NCBI GenBank assembly: GCA_024236155.1
Contig: JACKLA010000003.1
Coordinates: 248,001 to 312,000, forward strand
DNA from: Sphingomonadaceae bacterium
GTDB lineage: Bacteria > Pseudomonadota > Alphaproteobacteria > Sphingomonadales > Sphingomonadaceae
Direction of reading: 5' to 3'
DNA length: 64,000 nucleotides
Part shown: piece after piece, positions 44,535 to 52,512 of the stretch
How the letters are laid out: every line of letters starts with the position of its first letter
How positions within the stretch are numbered: position 1 is the first letter of the stretch
Made by a program: the position numbers and the translations under genes
Notes under the pieces: model-generated
Database searches by the model: none
Told to the model about the DNA's origin: nothing
What the model saw: the letters and a program-made list of their open reading frames with translations, nothing else

Positions 44535-44558
44535 AGCCGGACCTCCCTCTCGTCCGTT

Positions 44559-44568
44559 TACGTCTGTA
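44559..44568 (-). promoter_or_regulatory. Probable BlaI-type operator, copy 1
   Basis: Minus strand TTACAGACGTAA core (TACAGACGTA at 44559-44568), a dyad with TTAC/GTAA half-sites. It lies 25 bases upstream of the repressor GTG and repeats 21 bases further upstream. The TACA half-site fits the BlaI/MecI consensus. Confidence 0.6.
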
Positions 44569-44579
44569 AGCGCATCGAC

Positions 44580-44589
44580 TACGGCTGTA
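44580..44589 (-). promoter_or_regulatory. Probable BlaI-type operator, copy 2
   Basis: Minus strand TTTACAGCCGTAG (core TACAGCCGTA at 44580-44589). It is offset 21 bp, two helical turns, from copy 1, as expected for cooperative repressor dimers. Confidence 0.6.
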
Positions 44590-44604
44590 AACATGAAGCC
44601 TGTA

Positions 44605-44618
44605 TGAACATGCGTTCA
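44605..44618. promoter_or_regulatory. Perfect dyad TGAACATGCGTTCA
   Basis: TGAAC and GTTCA separated by four bases, upstream of the BlaI-type operators. It fits GAAC-N4-GTTC, the LexA box of Gram-positives, but alphaproteobacterial LexA normally uses a direct GTTC-N7-GTTC, so the binder is unknown. Confidence 0.35.
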
Positions 44619-44667
44619 GCTTCGACGAACGACATCTGCGGACGGACGAAAGGGGAGCGCGCTTGGG

Positions 44668-45135
44668 CTATTCGCCGCAATAGAGCTGGAGTTGGGCCGA
44701 TTTCTTCTCGCCCAGCAGGCTGGCCTCGATGGTGAGCATGCCGCCGCAGGTGCTATCGGGCAGGTAGAGCGCGAAGGCACCTTTCCCTTGCTCGGAGGTC
44801 AGCAACCCGTCGAACTTGCGCACACCGATTTCATCGCCGTGTTCGTTCGTAACGCGAATCTGGAGAACCTCGTCGAGATAGACCTCGCCGGTCGACCCGA
44901 TCTCGACCACCACCAGCAAGTCATCCGCCGCCTCGTCCGCATCGCCGCCGCCGATAGGGGTGTTCCACCCGATAAACGGCTCTTCACGAGCGAGGATATC
45001 ATCGGACAAGGTGCCGCTGAAGGCATAGAGCAAATGCGCCCTCACCGCCTCTATCCCGACATCCGGCGCGCAGGCATTCGCCGGCCCGGCAATGGCCGAC
45101 AGCGAGGCAAGCAGGACAAAGAGGCTCTGGCGCAT
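44668..45135 (-). CDS. Secreted hypothetical protein
   Basis: 155 aa with a signal peptide (QSLFVLLASLSAIAGPANA, cleavage before C22). Mature cysteines are C22, one in STCGGML and one in LYCGE at the C-terminus. The middle is acidic (GGGDADEAADD) and the rest beta-rich. The C-terminal YLPDSTCGGMLTIEAS suggests a small beta-sandwich. No family recognised. It lies upstream of the M56/BlaI operon on the same strand, but with its own stop ~130 bases before the repressor start. Confidence 0.68.
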   Translation of the reverse strand: MRQSLFVLLASLSAIAGPANACAPDVGIEAVRAHLLYAFSGTLSDDILAREEPFIGWNTPIGGGDADEAADDLLVVVEIGSTGEVYLDEVLQIRVTNEHGDEIGVRKFDGLLTSEQGKGAFALYLPDSTCGGMLTIEASLLGEKKSAQLQLYCGE

Positions 45136-45195
45136 AGGCGGTGCTTACCTCATTCCACTGACAAAGGCACGGCCACGGATATGGCGGCCCCAGTT

Positions 45196-45240
45196 AAGCC
45201 CAGCAACGCTCAGCCCGGCAAGGCTCAACCCAGCAACCGG
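45196..45240. repeat. Three 15-bp tandem repeats
   Basis: AAGCCCAGCAACGCT (45196-45210), CAGCCCGGCAAGGCT (45211-45225) and CAACCCAGCAACCGG (45226-45240). The array spans the stop codon of the minus-strand gene at 45225-45749; loss of that stop would add a repeating five-residue tail of VAGLS type. Confidence 0.8.
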
Positions 45241-45749
45241 TGCGGCGCGAAATGTTCGAGCGCCTGCAGCAATTCGCTGTGGCTGCGATCGGTGTTGTTG
45301 ACCGTCAGCGAATAGCCGAGCCCGTACATCGAACGACTGGTGCCCGCCGCCATGCGCTTGCCAGCGCCGAAATCCGCCGCGCGGGCATCGTCCACCTCGA
45401 ACAGCAGGATCTTGTTGCCCATCATGTTCTCGGTGCGGATCGCCACAATATCGTCCCACGCGATGAGCCGCTTCGAATAATCCGTCAGCAGCATCCCGCG
45501 CTGGTCGATCCGCACCGCCAGCCCGCCCGCAAACGCGCGGCGCAGGTGGAGAAAGGCAAAGGGCGCGAAAAACACGATCGCCACCCACCCCATGATCGGC
45601 ACCGCCCAATCGGGCAGGCGGCGGCTGCCACCCGGCACCTCACCGAACGCGCCCACCATCCACAAGCCTGCGGCGACAAAGCCGACCGCAAGCAATGAAA
45701 GCAGGATCGAGCGGGCGGGCGAGAAATGGGCTTCGAAGGGGCGGGTCAT
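45225..45749 (-). CDS. Membrane protein, STM3941-like
   Basis: 174 aa from ATG 45749. Two TMs (about 12-34 and 49-68) are followed by a cytoplasmic domain with LAVRIDQRGMLLTDYSKRLIAWDDIVAIRTENMMG. The pattern of paired TMs, an id..G block and W-D/E-D-I resembles the STM3941 family of unknown function. An upstream in-frame ATG at 45803 is less likely. The stop codon lies within the 15-bp tandem array. Confidence 0.72.
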   Translation of the reverse strand: MTRPFEAHFSPARSILLSLLAVGFVAAGLWMVGAFGEVPGGSRRLPDWAVPIMGWVAIVFFAPFAFLHLRRAFAGGLAVRIDQRGMLLTDYSKRLIAWDDIVAIRTENMMGNKILLFEVDDARAADFGAGKRMAAGTSRSMYGLGYSLTVNNTDRSHSELLQALEHFAPHRLLG

Positions 45750-45924
45750 GCCGTGTCCAATGTTTGCCGAGAGTTTCTTCGGCATCTTCCAAATGATGCA
45801 CAACGGATACGCATTGCCACCGAGCGTACAGCAATCACCAATCGATATAGCTGTCTTTCGGGTCAGGCCAATTCTCGTTCAAGTCCGCTCGTACTGAGCT
45901 GACCCAACTTGAATCTGCGGCAGC
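45750..45924. other. Gap where sdhB might be expected
   Basis: About 175 bases with no convincing gene, promoter or terminator. sdhB would normally follow sdhA on this strand, but neither this gap nor the next gene encodes the cysteine clusters of an iron-sulphur subunit. Confidence 0.5.
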
Positions 45925-46134
45925 TTACGGTCCACAGTACCCATTCCCCTGCTGCCAAGTTTCGAAACGGAAACATAAACCACCGATATTTTCGGACCCC
46001 ACTTCATCGGATAGATAGGCAATCCTGGAATCCGTTACCCTCAACTGACGATGCTCTGAGTCATCCTTGCTAGCCAGCAGCTGTCGAACCTCAGCAAGCG
46101 TGGCGCCGCCAGGCTTCGTCAGGTCGATTCTCAT
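45925..46134 (-). CDS. Small protein coupled to sdhA
   Basis: 69 aa, starting at an ATG that overlaps the sdhA stop (TGATGA). The sequence MRIDLTKPGGATLAEVRQLL, then DSEHRQLRVTDSRIAYLS and a C-terminal FRFETWQQGNGYCGP, looks like a compact soluble alpha/beta protein without signal peptide or TM. The coupling and coding-like composition support a real gene. I recognise no family. Position suggests a role with, or an expression link to, succinate dehydrogenase, but this is inference only. Confidence 0.75.
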   Translation of the reverse strand: MRIDLTKPGGATLAEVRQLLASKDDSEHRQLRVTDSRIAYLSDEVGSENIGGLCFRFETWQQGNGYCGP

Positions 46135-47942
46135 CAATAAACCCGCTTCTTCGGCTTGATATATTCGATATCGTCGGTCAGCGTGTATTCGTGGACCGGG
46201 CGGTAGTCGATTTTCACTCCGCCGCCGTTTCCGCCCCAGCCTTCGAACCAGGCGATGGTGTGCTTCATCCAGTTTTTGTCGTCGCGGTCGGGGAAATCCT
46301 CGTGCGCGTGGGCGCCGCGGCTTTCCTTGCGGTTTTCCGCGCTGGCGATGGTGACGTTGGCCTGCGCCATCAGATTGTCGAGCTCGAGCGTTTCGATCAG
46401 GTCGCTGTTCCACACCAGAGAACGGTCGTGAACCTTGATATCGGCCATCTTCTTGTTGACCGATTTGAGCAGGTCGACACCTTCGCTGAGCAGCTTGCTG
46501 TCGCGGAACACGGCGGCGTGCTTCTGCATGCCCTTCTGCATCTCGCTGCGGATTTCCGCTGTCGGCAGGCTGCCGTCGGAGTGACGGAAATGGTCGAGAC
46601 GGGTGAGCGCGAAATCGGCGCTGTCCTTGGGCAGCTCGGGCTGGCTCACGCCGGTCTTGAGCGTTTCCTTGAGATGGAGGCCGGTTGCTCGGCCGAACAC
46701 CACAAGATCGATCAGCGAGTTCGAGCCAAGGCGGTTCGCACCATGGACCGAAACGCAGGCAGCCTCGCCCACGGCATAAAGGCCCGGCACAACCGCATCG
46801 GGATCGCCATCGCGCAAGGTCACGACCTGGCCGTGATAGTTACACGGGATACCGCCCATGTTGTAATGGACCGTCGGCGTGACCGGCAGCGGCTGGCGCG
46901 TCAGGTCGACACCGGCAAAGATCTTGCCGCTTTCGGTGATGCCCGGCAGGCGCTCTGCCAGCACCTTGGGATCGATATGGTCGAGGTGCAGGTAGATGTG
47001 GTCGCCATCCGGCCCCACCCCGCGCCCTTCGCGCATTTCGAGCGCCATCGAACGGCTGACAACGTCGCGGCTGGCGAGGTCCTTCGCGCTCGGGGCGTAG
47101 CGTTCCATGAACCGCTCGCCTTCGGAGTTGGTCAGGTAACCGCCCTCGCCACGCGCGCCTTCGGTGATAAGCACGCCCGCGCCGTAAATACCGGTCGGGT
47201 GGAACTGGACGAATTCCATATCCTGCAATGGCAGGCCGGCGCGCAGCACCATGCCGCCGCCGTCGCCGGTGCAGGTGTGGGCGCTGGTCGCGGTGAAATA
47301 GCAGCGGCCATAACCGCCCGTCGCCAGCACCACGGCCTGCGAGCGGAAACGGTGGATCGTGCCATCATCGAGGCACATCGCCATCACGCCGACGCATTTG
47401 CCCTCGTGCATGATCAGGTCAAGCGCGAAATACTCGATGAAGAAATCCGCGTCGTATTTCAGGCTCTGCTGGTAGAGCGCATGGAGCATGGCGTGGCCGG
47501 TGCGGTCGGCAGCGGCGCAGGTGCGCTGGACCGGCGGGCCGTCACCCATATTCTGCATGTGGCCACCGAAGGGGCGCTGGTAGATCGTCCCATCCTCGTT
47601 GCGGCTGAAGGGCACACCAGCGTGTTCGAGTTCGTAAACCGCCGCCGGTGCTTCACGCGCGAGATATTCGATCGCGTCCTGATCGCCCAGCCAGTCCGAT
47701 CCCTTGACGGTATCGTACATGTGCCAGGTCCAGTGATCCGGGCTGTTGTTGCCGAGCGAGGCGGCGATACCGCCCTGTGCCGCAACTGTGTGCGAACGGG
47801 TCGGGAAAACCTTGGAGATATTTGCCGTGCGCAGGCCGGCCTCGGCAGCGCCCATGGTCGCGCGCAGGCCCGAACCGCCAGCGCCGACGACGACCACATC
47901 ATAGGTGTGATCGATGATTTTGTAGGCAGAGGTGTCGACCAT
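46134..47942 (-). CDS. sdhA: Succinate dehydrogenase flavoprotein subunit
   Basis: 602 aa. SdhA oxidises succinate to fumarate with covalent FAD in complex II of the TCA cycle. VVVGAGGSGLRATMGA is the FAD Rossmann motif, SHTVAAQGGIAASLGN holds the flavin-linking His, and the substrate/capping blocks FHPTGIYGAGVLITEGARGEGG and the HGANRLGSNSLIDLVVFGRA region are complete. Its start overlaps the sdhD stop by one base (TAATG). Confidence 0.97.
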   Translation of the reverse strand: MVDTSAYKIIDHTYDVVVVGAGGSGLRATMGAAEAGLRTANISKVFPTRSHTVAAQGGIAASLGNNSPDHWTWHMYDTVKGSDWLGDQDAIEYLAREAPAAVYELEHAGVPFSRNEDGTIYQRPFGGHMQNMGDGPPVQRTCAAADRTGHAMLHALYQQSLKYDADFFIEYFALDLIMHEGKCVGVMAMCLDDGTIHRFRSQAVVLATGGYGRCYFTATSAHTCTGDGGGMVLRAGLPLQDMEFVQFHPTGIYGAGVLITEGARGEGGYLTNSEGERFMERYAPSAKDLASRDVVSRSMALEMREGRGVGPDGDHIYLHLDHIDPKVLAERLPGITESGKIFAGVDLTRQPLPVTPTVHYNMGGIPCNYHGQVVTLRDGDPDAVVPGLYAVGEAACVSVHGANRLGSNSLIDLVVFGRATGLHLKETLKTGVSQPELPKDSADFALTRLDHFRHSDGSLPTAEIRSEMQKGMQKHAAVFRDSKLLSEGVDLLKSVNKKMADIKVHDRSLVWNSDLIETLELDNLMAQANVTIASAENRKESRGAHAHEDFPDRDDKNWMKHTIAWFEGWGGNGGGVKIDYRPVHEYTLTDDIEYIKPKKRVY

Positions 47943-48331
47943 TATGCGGCTCCTCCAGCGAGCGCGAGGCGGGCGACGCAGAAGATGCCGAAGGCAGCGC
48001 CGCCGATGGTTGCAAGATTGAGCAGCGCGAGGGTCGCGAACTTGTTGCCCGGTGTGTGAACATAGTCCTCGATCAGCACCTGCAGGCCAAGGCGTGCGTG
48101 CCAGAACAGGCTGGCAATCAGCAGGATCATCGCCACCGCCGGAACCGGTTTGGCGAGATAGCCCGAGATCGTTGCATAGCCGAGGTCAGGAAGCAGTACG
48201 AAGCTGGCGAGCAGCCACAGCATAAGCACGAGGTTGCCGATGGCGGTGAAGCGTTGCAGCAACCAGTGATGCGCGCCTTCATGCGCCGAGCCAAGCCCGC
48301 GCACCTTGCCAATGGAGGTTCCGTTACCCAT
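47942..48331 (-). CDS. sdhD: Succinate dehydrogenase membrane anchor subunit
   Basis: 129 aa. Three TMs (about 30-48, 60-80 and 96-122). RGLGSAHEGAHHWLLQRFTA near the N-terminus and HARLGLQVLIEDYVH near 80 are SdhD blocks providing quinone- and heme-site residues of complex II. The gene lies between sdhC (11 bases apart) and sdhA (one-base overlap). Confidence 0.94.
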   Translation of the reverse strand: MGNGTSIGKVRGLGSAHEGAHHWLLQRFTAIGNLVLMLWLLASFVLLPDLGYATISGYLAKPVPAVAMILLIASLFWHARLGLQVLIEDYVHTPGNKFATLALLNLATIGGAAFGIFCVARLALAGGAA

Positions 48332-48342
48332 AGTCAGTCGCC

Positions 48343-48723
48343 TTACTTGAGCAGCAGCAGGGCCCAGAAGCCCGCAGTGAGGAGGACGGCGATCACCGGC
48401 GAGGCGATCGACCAGAACTTGTTGGTATCGAGCTCGTAACCCGCGCCGATATCGAGCACGAAGTGGCGCAGCCCGCTCATCATATGGGTGAAGAAAGCCC
48501 AGCTCAGGCCAACCAGCACCACATAACCGACCGGAGAGGTCGCCAGCTCCACGAAATTGTCATAGGCCGTCTGTCCGGACGCCATCGCGCCCAGCCAACA
48601 CAGCAGCACACCCAGCCCGACGAGCGCCATCCCGTCCCCGGTAACCCGGTGCAGGATGGAGACGAACATATGCGGCCCCCATTTCCAGATTTGCAAATGC
48701 GGTGAAAGCGGTCTGTTGCTCAT
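48343..48723 (-). CDS. sdhC: Succinate dehydrogenase cytochrome b556 subunit
   Basis: 126 aa. MSNRPLSPHLQIWKWGPHMF is the SdhC N-terminus, SILHRVTGDGMALVG is the quinone-site block and HMMSGLRHFVLDIGAG carries a heme-ligand His. Three TMs. ATG 48723 is chosen; the frame continues upstream without homology. First gene of the sdhCDA operon; the divergent SDR gene starts 120 bases away, leaving room for two promoters. Confidence 0.95.
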   Translation of the reverse strand: MSNRPLSPHLQIWKWGPHMFVSILHRVTGDGMALVGLGVLLCWLGAMASGQTAYDNFVELATSPVGYVVLVGLSWAFFTHMMSGLRHFVLDIGAGYELDTNKFWSIASPVIAVLLTAGFWALLLLK

Positions 48724-48843
48724 ATGCCTGTTCCGGTGGTGTCCCCTGTGCGCCCCTCCCTTAGCGCAATGTCGGGCCGAAACAACCCGCCAAACAGTGC
48801 CTGATCGCTCGACATTCCACGCAAATTTTGGGACAGGCGATGC

Positions 48844-49554
48844 ATGGCAGGCATCCTCCTTACCGGATCGAGCCGAGGTATCGGCGCCGCGATCCGCGAA
48901 CAGCTCGAAGCAAGAAACGTGCGGGTCATCGGCCACGGCACACTGGCGCATGACGAGCAGACCGTGGGCGCAAACCTTGCCGATCCGGCCGCTCCTGCGC
49001 TGTTGTGGCAGGAGGCGCTCGAGCGCGCTGGGGGCGAGCTCGACGTGCTGGTCAACAATGCCGGGCTGTTCGAAGCCAATGCGCTCGATCGATCGGACAT
49101 AGAATGGCTTGACGCCTGGGAAGATACTTTGCGCATCAACCTAACCGCAGCGGCGCAACTTTCGCGCTTTGCCGTGCTGCACTGGCTGGAGCGCGGCGTG
49201 CCTGGCCGGATTGTCCATATCGCGAGCCGCGCCGGGCATCGCGGCGATTCGCCCGCGCACTGGCACTATGCGGCTGCCAAGGGCGGGATGCTGGCGATGC
49301 ACAAGACCATCGCGCGGCAATATGCGGCGCAGGGCATCACCAGCTTCGCCGTCACCCCCGGCTTCACCGACACCGCGATGGCGGGTGATTACCTTGCCAG
49401 TCGTGGAGGGCCGGGCCTGCTTGCCGACATCCCGCTGGGCCGGGTGGCGGAGCCGGAGGAGATCGCCAATATCGCCGTCTATTGTGCGCTCGATGCGCCC
49501 GACAGCATGACCGGCACCACCATTGACGCGAATGGAGCGAGTTATGTACGCTAA
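48844..49554 (+). CDS. SDR family NAD(P)-dependent oxidoreductase
   Basis: 236 aa classical SDR: TGSSRGIG near residue 8, VNNAGLFEANALDR, the catalytic Ser in VHIASRAGHRGD, Tyr-x-x-x-Lys in HYAAAKGGMLAM and PGFTDTAMAGDY. The C-terminus GTTIDANGASYVR is the usual SDR end. Its 3' end overlaps the metallo-beta-lactamase start by 11 bases, so the two are co-transcribed. Substrate unknown. Confidence 0.9.
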   Translation: MAGILLTGSSRGIGAAIREQLEARNVRVIGHGTLAHDEQTVGANLADPAAPALLWQEALERAGGELDVLVNNAGLFEANALDRSDIEWLDAWEDTLRINLTAAAQLSRFAVLHWLERGVPGRIVHIASRAGHRGDSPAHWHYAAAKGGMLAMHKTIARQYAAQGITSFAVTPGFTDTAMAGDYLASRGGPGLLADIPLGRVAEPEEIANIAVYCALDAPDSMTGTTIDANGASYVR

Positions 49555-50449
49555 GTCAGTCGCACTCGCCGCCTCGTTGATCGCGGCACCCCTGTTAGCG
49601 CAGGACGATACCCCGGCCATTGCGCCCGACCGGCAGGCGTGGCTCGACACATGCGAGGACTGGGACGAGTGGGACAAGCCCGCCCCGCCCTACCGCATCC
49701 ATGGTGAGACATACTATGTCGGCACATGCGGCATTTCGGTTATCCTCGTCGTCAAGGGCGATGACCTGTTCCTGTTCGACAGCGGCACCGAGCCCGGATC
49801 GCATGTCGTGACCGACAACATCACCGCGCTGGGATACGATATCGCCGATGTGAAGGCGCTGTTCGTCAGCCATGAGCATTTCGATCATGTCGGCGGCATG
49901 GCACGGCTGCAGGAACTGAGCGGCGCGGCGATCTATGCCGGATGGGGCGCATCGCCGGTGATCCGTTCCGGAAAACCCGATCCGCGCGATCCGCAGGCGG
50001 GCACACTGCCCGATATGACGCCGGTTCCGGGATCGGTCCGTTCTGTCAGGGGCGGTGAGTGGGATGCCGAACGCCCCGCGCCCTTCGTCCCGACGATGAC
50101 ACCCGGCCACACGATCGGCGCCCTCAGCTGGCACTGGGTCAGTTGCGATACCGAACACTGCTATTCGATTGTCTATGCAGATAGCCTCAGCCCGGTCAGC
50201 GATGACGACTACCTCTTTTCGGATCATCCCGAACTGATTGCCGAATATCGTGCCGGTCTGGAACGGCTGGCCGCGCTCGACTGCGAGATCCTGCTTACGC
50301 CTCACCCCTCGGCCAGCAATATGCTCGATCGCCTGAGCGGCGCTGAACCTTGGGTCGATGCGGGTGGCTGCAAGGCCTATGCTGCGGCTATCGGCAAACG
50401 GCTCGACGCCCGTCTCGCGAAGGAAGCGGAGAGCGGCGATGGCGGATAG
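49544..50449 (+). CDS. Subclass B3 metallo-beta-lactamase
   Basis: 301 aa exported protein (signal peptide 1-19, cleavage at LLA-Q). All zinc ligands of subclass B3 enzymes are present: H110, H112, D114 and H115 in SHEHFDHVGG, H189 in TPGHTIGALSW and H254 in LTPHPSAS. The N-terminal WDKPAPPYRIHGETYYVGTCG block is also B3-like. Such enzymes hydrolyse beta-lactams including carbapenems; MIM-1 of Novosphingobium is a known relative type. ATG at 49544 has GGAGCGAG upstream. It overlaps the SDR gene before it and prmA after it (11 bases each). Actual activity needs testing. Confidence 0.93.
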   Translation: MYAKSVALAASLIAAPLLAQDDTPAIAPDRQAWLDTCEDWDEWDKPAPPYRIHGETYYVGTCGISVILVVKGDDLFLFDSGTEPGSHVVTDNITALGYDIADVKALFVSHEHFDHVGGMARLQELSGAAIYAGWGASPVIRSGKPDPRDPQAGTLPDMTPVPGSVRSVRGGEWDAERPAPFVPTMTPGHTIGALSWHWVSCDTEHCYSIVYADSLSPVSDDDYLFSDHPELIAEYRAGLERLAALDCEILLTPHPSASNMLDRLSGAEPWVDAGGCKAYAAAIGKRLDARLAKEAESGDGG

Positions 50450-51350
50450 CTGGAAGATCACCGGCTATGCGCCCAAACCGGTAGTCAAGGATGCGCTGGT
50501 CACACATGAGGATGCGCTGGATTGGGATATCGAAGTCATCCTTTCCGGGCGCGAGGAAGCCGAGGACAAGCCCGACGACTGGGTGATCGAGGCATGGTAT
50601 TCACGCAAACCGACCAAGGCAGACAAGGCTGCGGTTGCCGCGCTGTTCGCCAATGGCGCCCCTGCGCTGACAATCGAGAAACTGCCCGATGAGGACTGGG
50701 TGACCCTCAGCCAGCAAGGCGTCGAACCGATCGACGCGGGCAAGTTCCATGTTCACACGCCTGAATACCCGCCCCTCGCCGATCCCGACATTCGCAGTTT
50801 CTGCATCCCGGCGAGCCAGGCATTCGGGACGGGCCAGCACGAGACGACCGCCGGTTGCCTCGCCATGCTCACAGCGATGAAACAGCGCGGCGTGGTTGCG
50901 CGCAATGTGGCCGATATCGGCACCGGCACCGGCCTGCTCGCCTTTGCCGCGCTCGAGCTGTGGCCGCACGCAATGGCGACAGCCAGCGATATCGATGCGG
51001 TCTGTGTCGAGGTGGTCGAATACAACTCGAACGAGAACGACGTGCCGATGGGTTCACGCCACGGGCAACTGACCATGGTGGTAGCTGACGGGATGGACGA
51101 TCCGCTGCTCAGGGCGCGTGGCCCCTATGACCTGCTGATCGCCAATATCCTTGCCGGGCCGCTTGTCGAGCTGGCGCAGGATTTTGCCGATGCGGTGCCT
51201 CCGGGTGGATCGGTGCTGCTCGCCGGATTGCTCGAGACGCAGGAAGCGAAGGTGCGCCGCGCCTATCGCCGGGCGGGTTTCCGGCTCGCCGCGCGGCTGG
51301 TCAATGGCGACTGGTCGATCCTGTGGCTGCGGCGCCGCTCGGGTCGGTGA
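50439..51350 (+). CDS. prmA: Ribosomal protein L11 methyltransferase
   Basis: 303 aa. PrmA trimethylates ribosomal protein L11. The block FGTGQHETTAGCLAM, SAM motif VADIGTGTGLLAFAALELW and the active-site segment LIANILAGPLVELA are diagnostic. ATG at 50439 lies inside the end of the lactamase gene. The next gene starts with a GTGA overlap of this stop, so a four-gene plus-strand operon is likely. Confidence 0.95.
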   Translation: MADSWKITGYAPKPVVKDALVTHEDALDWDIEVILSGREEAEDKPDDWVIEAWYSRKPTKADKAAVAALFANGAPALTIEKLPDEDWVTLSQQGVEPIDAGKFHVHTPEYPPLADPDIRSFCIPASQAFGTGQHETTAGCLAMLTAMKQRGVVARNVADIGTGTGLLAFAALELWPHAMATASDIDAVCVEVVEYNSNENDVPMGSRHGQLTMVVADGMDDPLLRARGPYDLLIANILAGPLVELAQDFADAVPPGGSVLLAGLLETQEAKVRRAYRRAGFRLAARLVNGDWSILWLRRRSGR

Positions 51351-52027
51351 AACGCGCATTTCGATTTGCGGGTCGATTTGCGGGGAGAGCATTTGCGTGG
51401 CTGGCGCTGATCGTCGGCCTGTTCTTCCTCTCTGGATGGATCGGCAGTTCGATCCCGCGCAATAGCGGATGGGAAGAACCTGCCGAGGGCGTGACCATCA
51501 TGGTCGAGACCAACGGCATCCACACTGCCATCGTCATGCCGCTGGTCACGCCGCAGAAGGACTGGCGCGAGGACTTTCCCGCCGCCGACCTTCCCGCCCC
51601 GGGTCGCGAATACACCCACGTCTCGGTTAGCTGGGGGGAGCGTGAAGTGTTCCTCAACACGCCCGAATGGACCGACCTGTCGATCGCCAAGGCATTTGGT
51701 GCCGCAACTGGTGGCGACGGGCTGCTCCATGTCGCGCATTATGTCCGCCCCGCCGCATCCGAATATCACCGCGAACTGACCATCAGCGCTGCGGAATACG
51801 CGCGTCTGGTGGCAGCGATCGAGAAGCAAGTTCTGCCTGCTACCGAGCGCGAGGTCTTTCTCGGCTATGCCGACTATGACGTGTTCTACGATGCCCCCGG
51901 CACCTATCACCTTGGCAACACCTGTAACCAGTGGACCAGCGACATGCTGGCCGAAGCGGGCATCAAGACCGGCTGGTGGACGCCCTTCCCCGGCGGGGTG
52001 ATGAAATGGGTGCCCGAAGGCGGCTAA
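51347..52027 (+). CDS. TIGR02117/DUF2459 family protein
   Basis: 226 aa starting at GTG 51347 overlapping the prmA stop (GTGA). One N-terminal TM (AWLALIVGLFFLSGWIG), then ETNGIHTAIVMPLVTPQKDWR, YTHVSVSWGEREVFLNTPEWTDL and a C-terminal TYHLGNTCNQWTSDMLAEAG. This is the TIGR02117 (DUF2459) family, whose conserved His, Cys and Asn suggest a cysteine-peptidase-like fold; function unknown. It overlaps the convergent CinA-type gene by four bases. Confidence 0.85.
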   Translation: MKRAFRFAGRFAGRAFAWLALIVGLFFLSGWIGSSIPRNSGWEEPAEGVTIMVETNGIHTAIVMPLVTPQKDWREDFPAADLPAPGREYTHVSVSWGEREVFLNTPEWTDLSIAKAFGAATGGDGLLHVAHYVRPAASEYHRELTISAAEYARLVAAIEKQVLPATEREVFLGYADYDVFYDAPGTYHLGNTCNQWTSDMLAEAGIKTGWWTPFPGGVMKWVPEGG

Positions 52028-52512
52028 CCTGCCAGCACCGCCTCCAGATGGTCGAGTGCCGCACGGGTGAATGCCTGCATATTGGCAATGCGATCATCGC
52101 AGTCGGTCTCAGTCATCCGGGTCCGTTCGCCGTCCGGACCGACCACGGCGGCCACGCTGCGCCCCGCCGGTGCGCCTGTCGGGTGCAAACTGCCGCCCAC
52201 AGAACCGCTTTCGGCAATGCCCCATTCGGCACCGAAATTGTCACGGATCGCGCGGGCTTGCAGCAGCGCGTATTCTTCGCTCGCCCCTCGCATGCCCTTA
52301 TAGGCCTCACGCGGCAGGTCGAACAGCACGTCGCGGGCGCGAAACGAATAGACCACCCCGCCCCCGACGAAAAAGTCGAGCGCGCCCGGCACGGTCAGCA
52401 GCGTGGCCGCAATCAATCCACCCGTCGCTCCATCGGCCACCGCGATCTTCTCGCCCCGTCCGCGCAGCAGGCTGGCGATACGCTGCGCCTGCGGGTGGAG
52501 TTCGTCGATCAC
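52024..52512 (-). CDS. CinA C-terminal domain protein
   Basis: 162 aa consisting only of the CinA C-terminal (nicotinamide-nucleotide amidase type) domain: KIAVADGATGGLIAATLLTVPGAL, the FFVGGGVVYSFRARDVLFDL block and ESGSVGG near 102. The usual ESTTGG-like active-site segment reads DGATGG here, so activity is uncertain. The MoCF domain of full CinA is absent. Coupled by ATGA to the downstream-lying lactamase-like gene. Confidence 0.85.
   Translation of the reverse strand: MIDELHPQAQRIASLLRGRGEKIAVADGATGGLIAATLLTVPGALDFFVGGGVVYSFRARDVLFDLPREAYKGMRGASEEYALLQARAIRDNFGAEWGIAESGSVGGSLHPTGAPAGRSVAAVVGPDGERTRMTETDCDDRIANMQAFTRAALDHLEAVLAG

Noticed and set aside
44605..44618. LexA box
   Set aside because: The GAAC-N4-GTTC form is the Gram-positive type; alphaproteobacterial LexA uses another motif, so only a generic dyad is reported.
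45225..45749. Candidate for the missing sdhB
   Set aside because: It has two membrane segments and no cysteine clusters, so it cannot be the iron-sulphur subunit.
46191..48059. 622-codon plus-strand frame antisense to sdhA
   Set aside because: Shadow frame; sdhA has all its motifs.
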